NCBI RefSeq assembly: GCF_900104695.1 | Contig: NZ_FNSW01000001.1 | Location: 3,652,001-3,716,000, forward strand | DNA: 64,000 bases | Direction of reading: 5' to 3' | Source: Paenibacillus sp. GP183 | GTDB taxonomy: Bacteria > Bacillota > Bacilli > Paenibacillales > NBRC-103111 | Shown here: one piece after another, positions 26,729 to 33,714 of the stretch | How positions within the stretch are numbered: position 1 is the first letter of the stretch | Layout: each line of letters opens with the position of its first letter | Program-made: the position numbers and the translations under genes | The notes under the pieces: model-generated | What the model was told of the DNA's origin: nothing | The model's database searches: none | Seen by the model: only the letters and a program-made list of their open reading frames with translations

Positions 26729-27970
26729 ATGAGTAGCAAAAAACGTCCATTGCTAGTACCGCAATATATGAATCAATTTTCATGTATTGGATCGGCCTGT
26801 GAAGATAGCTGTTGTGTAGGATGGCGTGTAAGTATAGATGATTCTTCTTATAAGAAATATAACAGAGTGCAGGATAAAGAGATGAAGTCTTTACTAGATA
26901 AAAATGTTACCCGAGTGAGATCCAATTCAAGCTCGGAGAATTATGCCAAGATTAAAATGGATGACAAAGGCTGTTGCGCTTTTCTCACAGAGGATAAGCT
27001 TTGCACCATTCAATCAAAGTTAGGGGAGGAATATCTCTCTAACGTATGCAGTACCTATCCAAGGGTGAGCAACCGGGTGAACGGGATGTTAGAGAAGTCG
27101 GCAACGATGTCTTGCCCCGAGGCCGCCCGCCTTGCTTTGTTAGATCCAGATGGGATTAAATTTGATGAAATTGAAGAATCCTCGGAAATTCGCAATATGA
27201 TTGGAAAAACTATGGATACCCATGATAAGCGAATGATGAATAAACCTCAGCGGTATTTTTGGGAGTTGCGTATTTTTACCATTCAAGTAATACAAAATCG
27301 AGAGTATATGCTATCTGAACGGCTTATCATTTTGGGGATGTTCTACAACAAGTTGCAAGACCACATTTCAAATCATGAAATTCATGAAATCCCTCAACTT
27401 ATTGCTTCGTACACCAATATGATGTCGGGTGGGGCATTACGAGATCTACTTACTGATATTCCTGCGCAAAAGGTTATCCAAATGGAAATTCTCAAAGAGC
27501 TTGCAGATGAACGGATCATTCGGGGTATAACGAGTAATCGCTATCTGGAATGCTTTATCGAGTTTTTACACGGTATTCAATACACAGAAGAAGCATCCGT
27601 AGATGAAATTGCTGAACGCTACCAAGAGGCGTATGATCAATACTATCAGCCATTCATGAAAGAACATGAGTATATTCTAGAGAACTATCTAGTCAACCAA
27701 GTATATAAAAACATGTTTCCCTTTGGAGATTATCCGACCGTTTTTGATGAATATATCATGCTGGTTATCCATCACGCCTTGATTAAAATGCACCTTATTG
27801 GTTTGGCTGGATTCCATAAAGGGATGGATATAGAACTGGCAATTAAGCTGATTCAGTCCTTTGCTAAGACTGTAGAGCACAATAAATTGTACCTAAAGCA
27901 AGTCTATGACTTACTTCATAAAAATGGATACACAAGTCTTCCGTATATGACTATTTTTATAAAGAATTAA
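26729..27970 (+). CDS. fliB: Flagellin lysine-N-methylase FliB
   Basis: 413 residues. The N-terminal cysteine cluster is characteristic: FSCIGSACEDSCCVGWRVSI, then a CCAFL and LCTIQ pair and SNVCSTYPR ... MSCPEAARL, a set likely to bind a metal or iron-sulfur centre. The rest is helical, with a C-terminal ALIKMHLIGLAGFHKG motif. In Salmonella FliB methylates surface lysines of flagellin. AAAAGGGGA precedes ATG 26729. Its proximity to an unusually large flagellin supports filament modification here. A C-terminal fragment of a second FliB lies 0.8 kb downstream. Confidence 0.9.
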   Translation: MSSKKRPLLVPQYMNQFSCIGSACEDSCCVGWRVSIDDSSYKKYNRVQDKEMKSLLDKNVTRVRSNSSSENYAKIKMDDKGCCAFLTEDKLCTIQSKLGEEYLSNVCSTYPRVSNRVNGMLEKSATMSCPEAARLALLDPDGIKFDEIEESSEIRNMIGKTMDTHDKRMMNKPQRYFWELRIFTIQVIQNREYMLSERLIILGMFYNKLQDHISNHEIHEIPQLIASYTNMMSGGALRDLLTDIPAQKVIQMEILKELADERIIRGITSNRYLECFIEFLHGIQYTEEASVDEIAERYQEAYDQYYQPFMKEHEYILENYLVNQVYKNMFPFGDYPTVFDEYIMLVIHHALIKMHLIGLAGFHKGMDIELAIKLIQSFAKTVEHNKLYLKQVYDLLHKNGYTSLPYMTIFIKN

Positions 27971-28102
27971 TCAGCCTGTCCGTGATGAAGATGGCATGGA
28001 TACCGCGAAAACGAATGCGTCCAGAATGACGGAAATGCTGAGCCAAACCAGTGCCATGGAGCAGTCCGTTCAGTCATATCTGGGGGCCATATATACATTA
28101 GG
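27967..28102 (+). pseudogene. 3' remnant of a YjfB-like putative motility protein gene
   Basis: Directly after the fliB stop, one frame reads LISLSVMKMA and the adjacent frame continues MDTAKTNASRMTEMLSQTSA-MEQSVQSYLGA. Together these match my memory of the C-terminal two-thirds of YjfB-family motility proteins (…SVMKMAMDTAKxxAxxM…). One missing A between ATGGC and ATGGA explains the frameshift. The N-terminal part is gone; the start merges with the end of fliB. Confidence 0.55.
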
Positions 28103-28186
28103 GTGTAGGGCATTTTCGAACCGTAGCGCATGTAATCGAATCAAATGTAATGGAAAACATATATCATATAATAGAACAAGCGTTTG

Positions 28187-28216
28187 GGACTTCTCTTCGG
28201 AGAAGTCCTTTTTGCT
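28187..28216 (+). terminator. UUCG-capped terminator hairpin
   Basis: GGACTTCTC-TTCG-GAGAAGTCC followed by TTTTT. It stands 33 bp upstream of the small gene at 28249, behind a TATAAT-containing stretch near 28163-28175. Confidence 0.8.
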
Positions 28217-28248
28217 GTCCGAAAGCAACTGTTGGGGAGGGATGGAAA

Positions 28249-28620
28249 ATGATTGTTGTCAAGACATACACCGATGTGCAGGCATTGAATGAAGCCGGGG
28301 CTTTTCCAGAATCGTTCCGCGGCTACGTCGAGAGGGACTGGATCGATCTGTACGAGGCTTATTCGGACGAGGAGGACATTTCAGAGTTTAGCCTAGAGCC
28401 GCATGTCCGTCAGGTCTGCCTGGAGCCCGGGGATAAGGTTCCGGTTGGTATCGACTGGCCGGAATACGTGGAGCGGTTTTGCCTGGACGATTTCGAGATC
28501 AATCGGATGTACGTGCCGGAGACGGAGGAGTTCGGCGTTCTCTACTACTCGATCGTGGGGACTCTGGACAACCATTCCGAAGACTTTCTTAGAGAGAACG
28601 TGGAAATGGGCGAAAGATGA
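28249..28620 (+). CDS. Orphan acidic small protein, function unknown
   Basis: 123 residues from ATG 28249, preceded by GGGGAGGGATGG. It is strongly acidic and soluble (MIVVKTYTDVQALNEAGAF; WIDLYEAYSDEEDISEF; FGVLYYSIVGTL). The gene is clearly GC-richer than its flagellar neighbours (many CGG, GCC, GAG codons) and lies between a yjfB remnant and a fliB fragment, so it looks imported. It could be an immunity-type or accessory protein, but I recognise no domain and claim no function. Confidence 0.6.
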   Translation: MIVVKTYTDVQALNEAGAFPESFRGYVERDWIDLYEAYSDEEDISEFSLEPHVRQVCLEPGDKVPVGIDWPEYVERFCLDDFEINRMYVPETEEFGVLYYSIVGTLDNHSEDFLRENVEMGER

Positions 28621-28780
28621 CAAACAGCAAGCCGATTTTGTATCGATGGCACCAGTTTGAGTAAGAACTGAATATTGACAGAAGACTCAATCTCCGTTGA
28701 AGGGGATTGGGGCTATTTTTGTTTTCCTGAACGAAAAGCTCAAATAAGGAGAGAAAAAGGAATGTTTAGGACAACCAAAT

Positions 28781-28974
28781 TGATCAAAATGCACTTAATA
28801 GGAATGGCGGGCTTCTATAAGGAAAACATTAATACTGATCATGTCATTAAGTTAATCCAGTCTTTTGCTAAGACTATTGAACATAATGCCCTATATTTAC
28901 GTAATGTGATGGCACTTCTTAAGAATAATGAAGTAACGACTATGGCTTATATGGCTATATTCATTAAAAACTAG
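28781..28974 (+). pseudogene. C-terminal fragment of a second fliB
   Basis: LIKMHLIGMAGFYKENINTD and IKLIQSFAKTIEHNALYLRN ending MAIFIKN and a stop. This is collinear with the last ~65 residues of the intact FliB (ALIKMHLIGLAGFHKG ... MTIFIKN) but clearly diverged in protein and DNA, so it comes from an old paralogue rather than a fresh duplication. An ATG at 28762 after AAGGAGAGAAAAAGGA could still allow translation of a ~70-residue stub. Confidence 0.8.
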
Positions 28975-29013
28975 CATGTACAAGGAGAGACGTAGGATTG
29001 TTATAGTCTTTTC

Positions 29014-29216
29014 TTATGCCCACCCCTTTTCCTGTTCGACTATGGTAGGCTGTCTGTAAGGTTTTTTGTTCTTCATGATACTGAATACATTTTTCACCAG
29101 TCTTCTGGCTACTTGGACCATTGCTTGCTTTTACTACCGCCCTTAGCACCTTGTTGGGCTTGCTTGCGGCTTGATAGGTCATACATAAAAGGCGATATTA
29201 ACCAAATAATGTCCGC
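29014..29216 (-). pseudogene. Transposase C-terminal remnant (IS110-like)
   Basis: On the minus strand one frame reads LISPFMYDLSSRKQAQQGAK-GGSK and the next continues KQAMVQVARRLVKNVFSIMK-NKKPY, ending EKGWA and a stop, with one frameshift between. The K.A.V.VARRL...M pattern is typical of the C-terminal end of IS110-type transposases; the family call is tentative. No intact IS ends are seen. Confidence 0.55.
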
Positions 29217-29223
29217 CCCTATT

Positions 29224-29249
29224 CAAAATAAGAAAGAGGAAGCCGATAT
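29224..29249 (+). promoter_or_regulatory. Sigma-D promoter of fliD
   Basis: A perfect GCCGATAT at 29242-29249 with CAAA 14 nt upstream (29224-29227; consensus TAAA). It lies 44 bp before the fliD start. Confidence 0.65.
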
Positions 29250-29292
29250 AAGTAGAAGGACTCACTCACTTAAAAGACTAGGGGTGGTAATT

Positions 29293-30795
29293 ATGGTACA
29301 GCGTATTACTGGTTTAGCTAGTGGTATGGACATTGATACTATGGTTCAAAAGATGATGGCGGCTAGACGTATTCCGGTTGATAAAATGAATCAGAATAAG
29401 CAGACTCTACAATGGCAAACTGATGCTTATCGTGATATTAACCTTAAACTAAATGACTTTCGTAATAATAAACTATCTAACTACCGTTTGGAAGGAGCAT
29501 ATTCAGCTAAAACGGTTGCTGTTACCGGGGATTCGGTTATTGCAAAAGCAACTTCTAATGCTACACCTGGAACTATGGACATAAGCGTTACTCGTGTTGC
29601 TATCGCGGCTAATACTGTTTCCGGTGATATTAGATCAACTGTAATCGGAGCACCTGCACTTGACCAAACTAAAGATCTTTCTACTCAATCAACGGCATTG
29701 GCTAATCCGGCAAGTGCAACAGATACGTTGACTATTAATGGGAAAGTTATAATGTTTGATTCTACAAGAACAGTAAATGGAAGTGATTCCTTAAATATCA
29801 TTATCGATGCTATTAATAAGTCGGACGCTGGAGTATCAGCCTTCTACGATTCTTTAAGTGGCAAGTTAGGTGTTACCGCTAAAAATACTGGTTTAGTTAA
29901 CGGAACATCTGCTAATAGTGATACTATTTCGTTCTCTGGTAACCTCGCTACCACACTTAAGTTGAATACTACTAATGGAGCGGTTAATAAACTAGCTAAC
30001 AACGCTGACTATACTCTAAACGGGGTAAATATTACAAATAGCACTAGTAATAATGTAAACCAACTTAATGTTAATATTACACTTGTTAAATCGGGAGTCT
30101 CTACGATTACCGTAAAGAGTGATGCCGACGCTATTGTAAATCAAGTAAAGAGTTTCGTTACCGACTATAACGATATTATTAAGACTTTTAACGATAAAAT
30201 CAATGAACCAACTTACCTCGATTTTAAACCTCTCACTGATAATCAACGTAAGAATATGAAAGATGTTGATATCACAAATTGGGAAACCAAAGCAAAAAGC
30301 GGTTTATTAAAAGGCGATAACGGAATTCAGAAAGTTCTTAGTGATATGCGTTTCGACGTAATGACTCCCGTTAATATTAACGGTAAAGACACTACGTTAG
30401 CTTCTATAGGTATTACAAGTGGAACTTGGCAAGAGAAGGGTAAGTTGTATATCGATGAAACGAAGCTGCGAAAGGCAATTGAAGATAATCCAGATGTTGT
30501 TAGTAAATTGCTTGCTGGAAAAGGTTCAGATTACGCACATACCGGAGTAGCGGTACGAATGTATGATGACACTAAGAAAGAGTTAGATACGATAACAGCA
30601 AAAGTAGGTACGGCGTATTCCTCGTTTAATAGTGTCATTGGTAAGCAACTAACCCAACTTAATACTGAAATCAATAAGCAAAATATAAAGATGACGTCTC
30701 TCGAAACTATGTATTATAATAAGTTCTCTGCTATGGAGAAGGCTATCAGTAAATTTAATTCTCAATCAGCGCAACTGGCAAGTGCATTTAAGTAA
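29293..30795 (+). CDS. fliD: Flagellar filament cap protein FliD (HAP2)
   Basis: 500 residues from ATG 29293, preceded by AGGGGTGG; the frame is open further upstream only by chance through an IS scar. The N-terminal VQRITGLASGMDIDTMVQKM plus KQTLQWQTDAYRDIN is diagnostic of FliD, and the C-terminal part contains the expected LDTITAKVGTAYSSFN and MTSLETMYYNKFSAMEKAIS helix. FliD caps the filament and folds flagellin subunits at the tip. In B. subtilis flaG (yvyC) comes before fliD; here flaG is after it, and fliD is bracketed by IS remnants. Confidence 0.95.
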   Translation: MVQRITGLASGMDIDTMVQKMMAARRIPVDKMNQNKQTLQWQTDAYRDINLKLNDFRNNKLSNYRLEGAYSAKTVAVTGDSVIAKATSNATPGTMDISVTRVAIAANTVSGDIRSTVIGAPALDQTKDLSTQSTALANPASATDTLTINGKVIMFDSTRTVNGSDSLNIIIDAINKSDAGVSAFYDSLSGKLGVTAKNTGLVNGTSANSDTISFSGNLATTLKLNTTNGAVNKLANNADYTLNGVNITNSTSNNVNQLNVNITLVKSGVSTITVKSDADAIVNQVKSFVTDYNDIIKTFNDKINEPTYLDFKPLTDNQRKNMKDVDITNWETKAKSGLLKGDNGIQKVLSDMRFDVMTPVNINGKDTTLASIGITSGTWQEKGKLYIDETKLRKAIEDNPDVVSKLLAGKGSDYAHTGVAVRMYDDTKKELDTITAKVGTAYSSFNSVIGKQLTQLNTEINKQNIKMTSLETMYYNKFSAMEKAISKFNSQSAQLASAFK

Positions 30796-30818
30796 TAGTT
30801 AAATAACGAAACCTAGCA

Positions 30819-30933
30819 AGGTGGTCATCCCCCTTTTAAGTAGACATTCTGAAAAAGACAGTCGTTAAGCGGCGAGCGCTTCCCGGAAGGCAACCAGCGA
30901 TCGGTCGCCTAGTTTATTCTGAATACTCCAGTC
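30819..30933 (-). mobile_element. IS3-family end remnant
   Basis: On the minus strand 30933-30865 reads DWSIQNKLGDRSLVAFREAL-AA then stop, the usual C-terminus of an IS3-family OrfB (RIQ.KLG..SPVEFR pattern). Just outside it, GGTGGTCATCCCCCTTTTAA followed by GTAGACA at ~30820-30846 resembles an IS3 terminal repeat. Only the last ~20 codons and one end remain. Confidence 0.6.
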
Positions 30934-30982
30934 TATACCCAGCCGTACTATGAGAAATAACGATATTTTTTAATATTTTATC

Positions 30983-31010
30983 TAATAACTCATGCCGCTC
31001 TATCCGATAT
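30983..31010 (+). promoter_or_regulatory. Candidate sigma-D promoter of flaG
   Basis: TAAT at 30983-30986, a 16-nt spacer and TCCGATAT at 31003-31010 (7 of 8 to consensus). Two TATAAT boxes overlap just downstream (31010-31015 and 31021-31026), inside an imperfect palindrome TCCGAT ... ATCGGA (31003-31030). Confidence 0.5.
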
Positions 31011-31044
31011 ATAATCTATATATAATCGGATGGAGGTTTGTGCT

Positions 31045-31452
31045 ATGAGCTTCAGTGCATCGATTGGCGGAATAGGGAATTCGGGAGCAGATAGACCAGT
31101 GGAACAAATAAGTAGGCCTAAAGAGGCTAGCTCGGAAACAACCGATATTGGTTTACCACTACCAACTAGTATTAACAACTTTCAAGAATTGAAACTAGCT
31201 GAGTTAAAAGGAGAGAACGTCTCGATCAGTGACGCACAACTAGTCAGAGCTATCGAAAATGCCATTAAGGCTGTTCAAGGGAAATCAACTTCACTGGAAT
31301 TTTCCATTCATCAAAGAACAAAGCTTATTTCTGTGAAAGTTCTTGACAAGGATACAGGAGAAGTTATACGGGAAATTCCACCTGAAAAGTCTCTCGATTT
31401 TGTAGCCAAGCTCTGGGAAATGGCCGGTATTCTCGTGGATGAACGCAGATAA
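31045..31452 (+). CDS. flaG: Flagellar protein FlaG
   Basis: 135 residues from ATG 31045, preceded by GGAGG (31032-31036). The variable N-terminus is followed by the conserved FlaG C-terminus: LEFSIHQRTKLISVKVLDKD, TGEVIREIPPEKSLDFVAKL and a short helix. FlaG influences filament length; in B. subtilis it is YvyC. fliS follows 42 bp later. Confidence 0.9.
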   Translation: MSFSASIGGIGNSGADRPVEQISRPKEASSETTDIGLPLPTSINNFQELKLAELKGENVSISDAQLVRAIENAIKAVQGKSTSLEFSIHQRTKLISVKVLDKDTGEVIREIPPEKSLDFVAKLWEMAGILVDERR

Positions 31453-31494
31453 ATCGGTGGTTTGAGGTAAACGAATAAATTAGGAGGAACACCC

Positions 31495-31899
31495 ATGATT
31501 CAAACACAACGGAATAAATATCTGGAATCGACAGTACAGACGGCAACTCCTGCACAATTATTAATTATGCTAAGTGATGGTGCTATTCGTTTTTGTCGAT
31601 TGGGTATTGAAGCGTTGAAATCGGATAACTTTCAAGAGGCCAATAACAACCTTGGTAAGGCTCAAGATATAATCAGCGAATTTGTGATCACTTTAGATCG
31701 AACGTCTCCAATAGCAGAGCATTTACTACGCTTATATGAGTATTTTGGTTATCGCTTGATTGAAGCTAATACTCAAAAATCATTGGTACCAGTCGAAGAA
31801 GTGCTTGCTTACTTAATCGAGTTGAAAGAAACTTGGATACAAGCTGCTAAGCTATCCCAAATACCTGCAGCAGTTAATTCGGGATCTCTAAATGGATAA
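31495..31899 (+). CDS. fliS: Flagellin export chaperone FliS
   Basis: 134 residues. The family signature is clear: NKYLESTVQTATPAQLLIML, ALKSDNFQEANNNLGKAQDI and HLLRLYEYFGYRLIEAN. FliS binds the flagellin C-terminus and keeps it unfolded for export; in Bacillus it also cooperates with FliW. TTAGGAGG precedes ATG 31495. Its end overlaps fliT by 8 bp. Confidence 0.95.
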   Translation: MIQTQRNKYLESTVQTATPAQLLIMLSDGAIRFCRLGIEALKSDNFQEANNNLGKAQDIISEFVITLDRTSPIAEHLLRLYEYFGYRLIEANTQKSLVPVEEVLAYLIELKETWIQAAKLSQIPAAVNSGSLNG

Positions 31900-32227
31900 G
31901 CTGATTGAAGAATTGGAAAATCTTACTCTGCTAGGTTTGGCAGAATTGCCTGGCATGTTGGAGGAACAATTAACAAAATTTATGGAACAACGCACAAAGA
32001 TTATAGACATATTACTTCAACATACTCCGAGTCAAAATGAAAAAATGCAATATATAGAACGACTGGAAGCCATACTGTCTCATGACACTGCTTTTATTGC
32101 AAAAATGAATTTCTTTAAGGAAGAAGCCCAAGATCAACTAAATAAGATAGAGGCAAGTCGTAAACAACGAAACGTATACGATTCTGGGTATAATGGAGAA
32201 AGCTTCTTTTTTGATAAAAAGAAATAG
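31892..32227 (+). CDS. fliT: FliT-like flagellar chaperone
   Basis: 111 residues, all helical (MDKLIEELENLTLLGLAELP; IEASRKQRNVYDSGYNG near the end). Its start overlaps the fliS stop region by 8 bp, pointing to translational coupling. Size and position directly after fliS match FliT, which chaperones the cap protein FliD. Sequence conservation in this family is low, so the call rests mainly on context. Confidence 0.75.
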   Translation: MDKLIEELENLTLLGLAELPGMLEEQLTKFMEQRTKIIDILLQHTPSQNEKMQYIERLEAILSHDTAFIAKMNFFKEEAQDQLNKIEASRKQRNVYDSGYNGESFFFDKKK

Positions 32228-32240
32228 ACCAGGGGAACAA

Positions 32241-32298
32241 AGCCACCGGGTTGAATTCATACCTGTCGTTCAGATCCCTTTCTGTACGGCTTTTTTCA
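32241..32298 (+). terminator. Possible terminator of the flagellar cluster
   Basis: AAAGCC pairs with GGCTTTTTT across a long loop containing a partly paired GGGTTGAATTC region. Weak. Confidence 0.4.
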
Positions 32299-32337
32299 GT
32301 ATGTTTTAAGATTTATTTTCCAAATCTCGATCAATCC

Positions 32338-32402
32338 TGTGTATAACTTTGTTGACAGAATAGCCTCTAACCTGTGGATAATGTGTACAACTTTGTGCAT
32401 AA
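32338..32402 (-). promoter_or_regulatory. DnaA-box cluster
   Basis: Four same-orientation 9-mers on the minus strand: TTATACACA (32338-32346), TTATCCACA (32373-32381, perfect consensus), TTGTACACA (32382-32390, one mismatch) and TTATGCACA (32394-32402). Three match TTATNCACA exactly. They lie in the non-coding gap 32228-32495 upstream of the cold-shock gene, not near a dnaA-dnaN locus, so a DnaA-titrating or DnaA-regulated site is more likely than an origin. Confidence 0.65.
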
Positions 32403-32495
32403 GTAATGAAAACAAGCTTTCAAAGGTCGAATTCGACCCAAGAAATTGTGAATACCCAAATTTTCTAAACATTCCGTCTCCATCGTGCTGGAAAA

Positions 32496-32525
32496 TTGAC
32501 AGGTCAAGCCTGGGAATGTTATATT
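32496..32525 (+). promoter_or_regulatory. Sigma-A promoter of the cold-shock gene
   Basis: A perfect TTGACA at 32496-32501, an 18-nt spacer and TATATT at 32520-32525; it gives a short ~40-nt leader. Confidence 0.7.
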
Positions 32526-32574
32526 CAAAAAGTAAGGGCTTACATTCATTTTGGAGACGAAGGGAAGTTGTCAA

Positions 32575-32772
32575 ATGCAAGGTAAAGTAAAATGGTTTAA
32601 TGCAGAAAAAGGCTATGGATTCATTGAGCGTGAAGACGGTGGGGACGTATTTGTTCATTTCTCCGCCATTCAAACGGAGGGCTTTAAGACCCTGGACGAA
32701 GGTCAATCCGTTGAGTTCGACATCGTTGAAGGCGCACGCGGTCCACAAGCTGCCAACGTAACCAAATTATAA
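32575..32772 (+). CDS. Cold-shock protein (CspA family)
   Basis: 65 residues, a single cold-shock domain: [20 protein letters not shown] with RNP1 (KGYGFIE) and RNP2 (VFVHFSAI), ending [10 protein letters not shown]. It binds single-stranded RNA and DNA as a chaperone. ATG 32575 is preceded by GAAGGGAAG and matches the family N-terminus; an upstream in-frame ATG at 32551 would add eight atypical residues. Confidence 0.95.
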   Translation: MQGKVKWFNAEKGYGFIEREDGGDVFVHFSAIQTEGFKTLDEGQSVEFDIVEGARGPQAANVTKL

Positions 32773-32819
32773 TCATCCGGCAGCGGGCCGTTTGAATAGA
32801 TGAATCTGAACGTTTTTTA

Positions 32820-32854
32820 CAGCACCCTGAACTAGGTTTCGGGGTGTTTTTTTG
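32820..32854 (+). terminator. Terminator after the cold-shock gene
   Basis: CAGCACCC ... GGGGTG pairing with TTTTTTT following. Confidence 0.75.
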
Positions 32855-32878
32855 CGCTAATAGAAATGTTAACAAATT

Positions 32879-32907
32879 TTGAAGGTCCAAGTTGATTGTA
32901 GTATACT
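32879..32907 (+). promoter_or_regulatory. Candidate sigma-A promoter of hpf
   Basis: TTGAAG at 32879-32884, a 17-nt spacer and TATACT at 32902-32907. No sigma-B consensus was seen. Confidence 0.55.
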
Positions 32908-32932
32908 GAAGTTCAGAAGGGAGGCGTTATCA

Positions 32933-33484
32933 ATGAAATTTGGTATTCGCGGTGAACATCTAGAAGTGACGGAAGCTCTCAGGGATTATGTGGAAAAGAA
33001 ACTTAGCCGATTGGAAAGGTATTTTGACGCTCCACTGTCATCGGAAGTGCACGTAACTCTAAGCGTGGTCAAAGGTTTACAGACCGTTGAGGTCACCATC
33101 CCCCTAGCAGGCGCTATTCTTAGAGCCGAAGACAAGAACAATGACATGTATGCTTCAATCGATCTGGTAGTTGACAAGCTGGAAAGACAGATTCGTAAGC
33201 TGAAAACCAAAGCAAACCGTAAAATTCGACAGGAAGGCGGAAAACGTGATCTTTTTAGAGCGGATCCCTTATTCAACGCAGATTATCCGGTTGAGGAAGA
33301 TGATTTTGAATTGGTGAGAACGAAGCAGTTTACTTTGAAGCCGATGGATGTAGAGGAAGCTATTCTGCAAATGAACATGGTAGGACATAATTTCTTTGTA
33401 TTTTCCAATATGGATACTGCCCAAGTGAATGTCGTTTATATACGCAATGACGGCAAATATGGCCTTATTGAACCTGCTTTATAA
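32933..33484 (+). CDS. hpf: Ribosome hibernation promoting factor, long form
   Basis: 183 residues from ATG 32933, preceded by AGAAGGGAGG. The N-terminal RaiA/HPF domain (MKFGIRGEHLEVTEALRDYV, then KKLSRLERYF) is joined by a charged linker to the C-terminal dimerisation domain (RTKQFTLKPMDVEEAILQMN, GHNFFVFSN). The long form dimerises 70S ribosomes into inactive 100S particles in stationary phase. In Bacillales hpf (yvyD) is regularly found just upstream of secA, as here. Confidence 0.95.
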   Translation: MKFGIRGEHLEVTEALRDYVEKKLSRLERYFDAPLSSEVHVTLSVVKGLQTVEVTIPLAGAILRAEDKNNDMYASIDLVVDKLERQIRKLKTKANRKIRQEGGKRDLFRADPLFNADYPVEEDDFELVRTKQFTLKPMDVEEAILQMNMVGHNFFVFSNMDTAQVNVVYIRNDGKYGLIEPAL

Positions 33485-33513
33485 GAGTACTTATAACCAT
33501 TGAAAATGTTAGG

Positions 33514-33548
33514 AAAAGCTTGATCCGCTTCTTGGGTCAAGCTTTTTT
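33514..33548 (+). terminator. Rho-independent terminator after hpf
   Basis: AAAAGCTTGA pairs with TCAAGCTTTT, extended by inner CC/GG pairs, followed by T residues. Confidence 0.85.
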
Positions 33549-33714
33549 GAATGTGTCTTATGCTTAATATTTTGCAACATAGGACAATTTTATACGTATT
33601 AAGGTAAATATGGATGAAGGTAGCAGGAACGCAAAACCATGGGTTTTGTTGCGGCATGACCTTCAAACTGATACAATTTAAGGATACGAAATGATTGGGG
33701 AAAGGGGTTCACCG

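Noticed and set aside
28984-29182. Minus-strand 72-residue frame as a real gene
   Set aside because: It is the wrong frame through a transposase tail; the adjacent frames carry the recognisable transposase sequence with a frameshift.
29113-29292. N-terminal extension of FliD
   Set aside because: The in-frame extension runs through an antisense IS remnant and lacks a ribosome site; the FliD N-terminus and AGGGGTGG support ATG 29293.
32338-32402. Chromosomal replication origin
   Set aside because: DnaA-type boxes are present, but there is no dnaA, dnaN, rnpA or rpmH nearby and no clear AT-rich unwinding element with DnaA-trio pattern.
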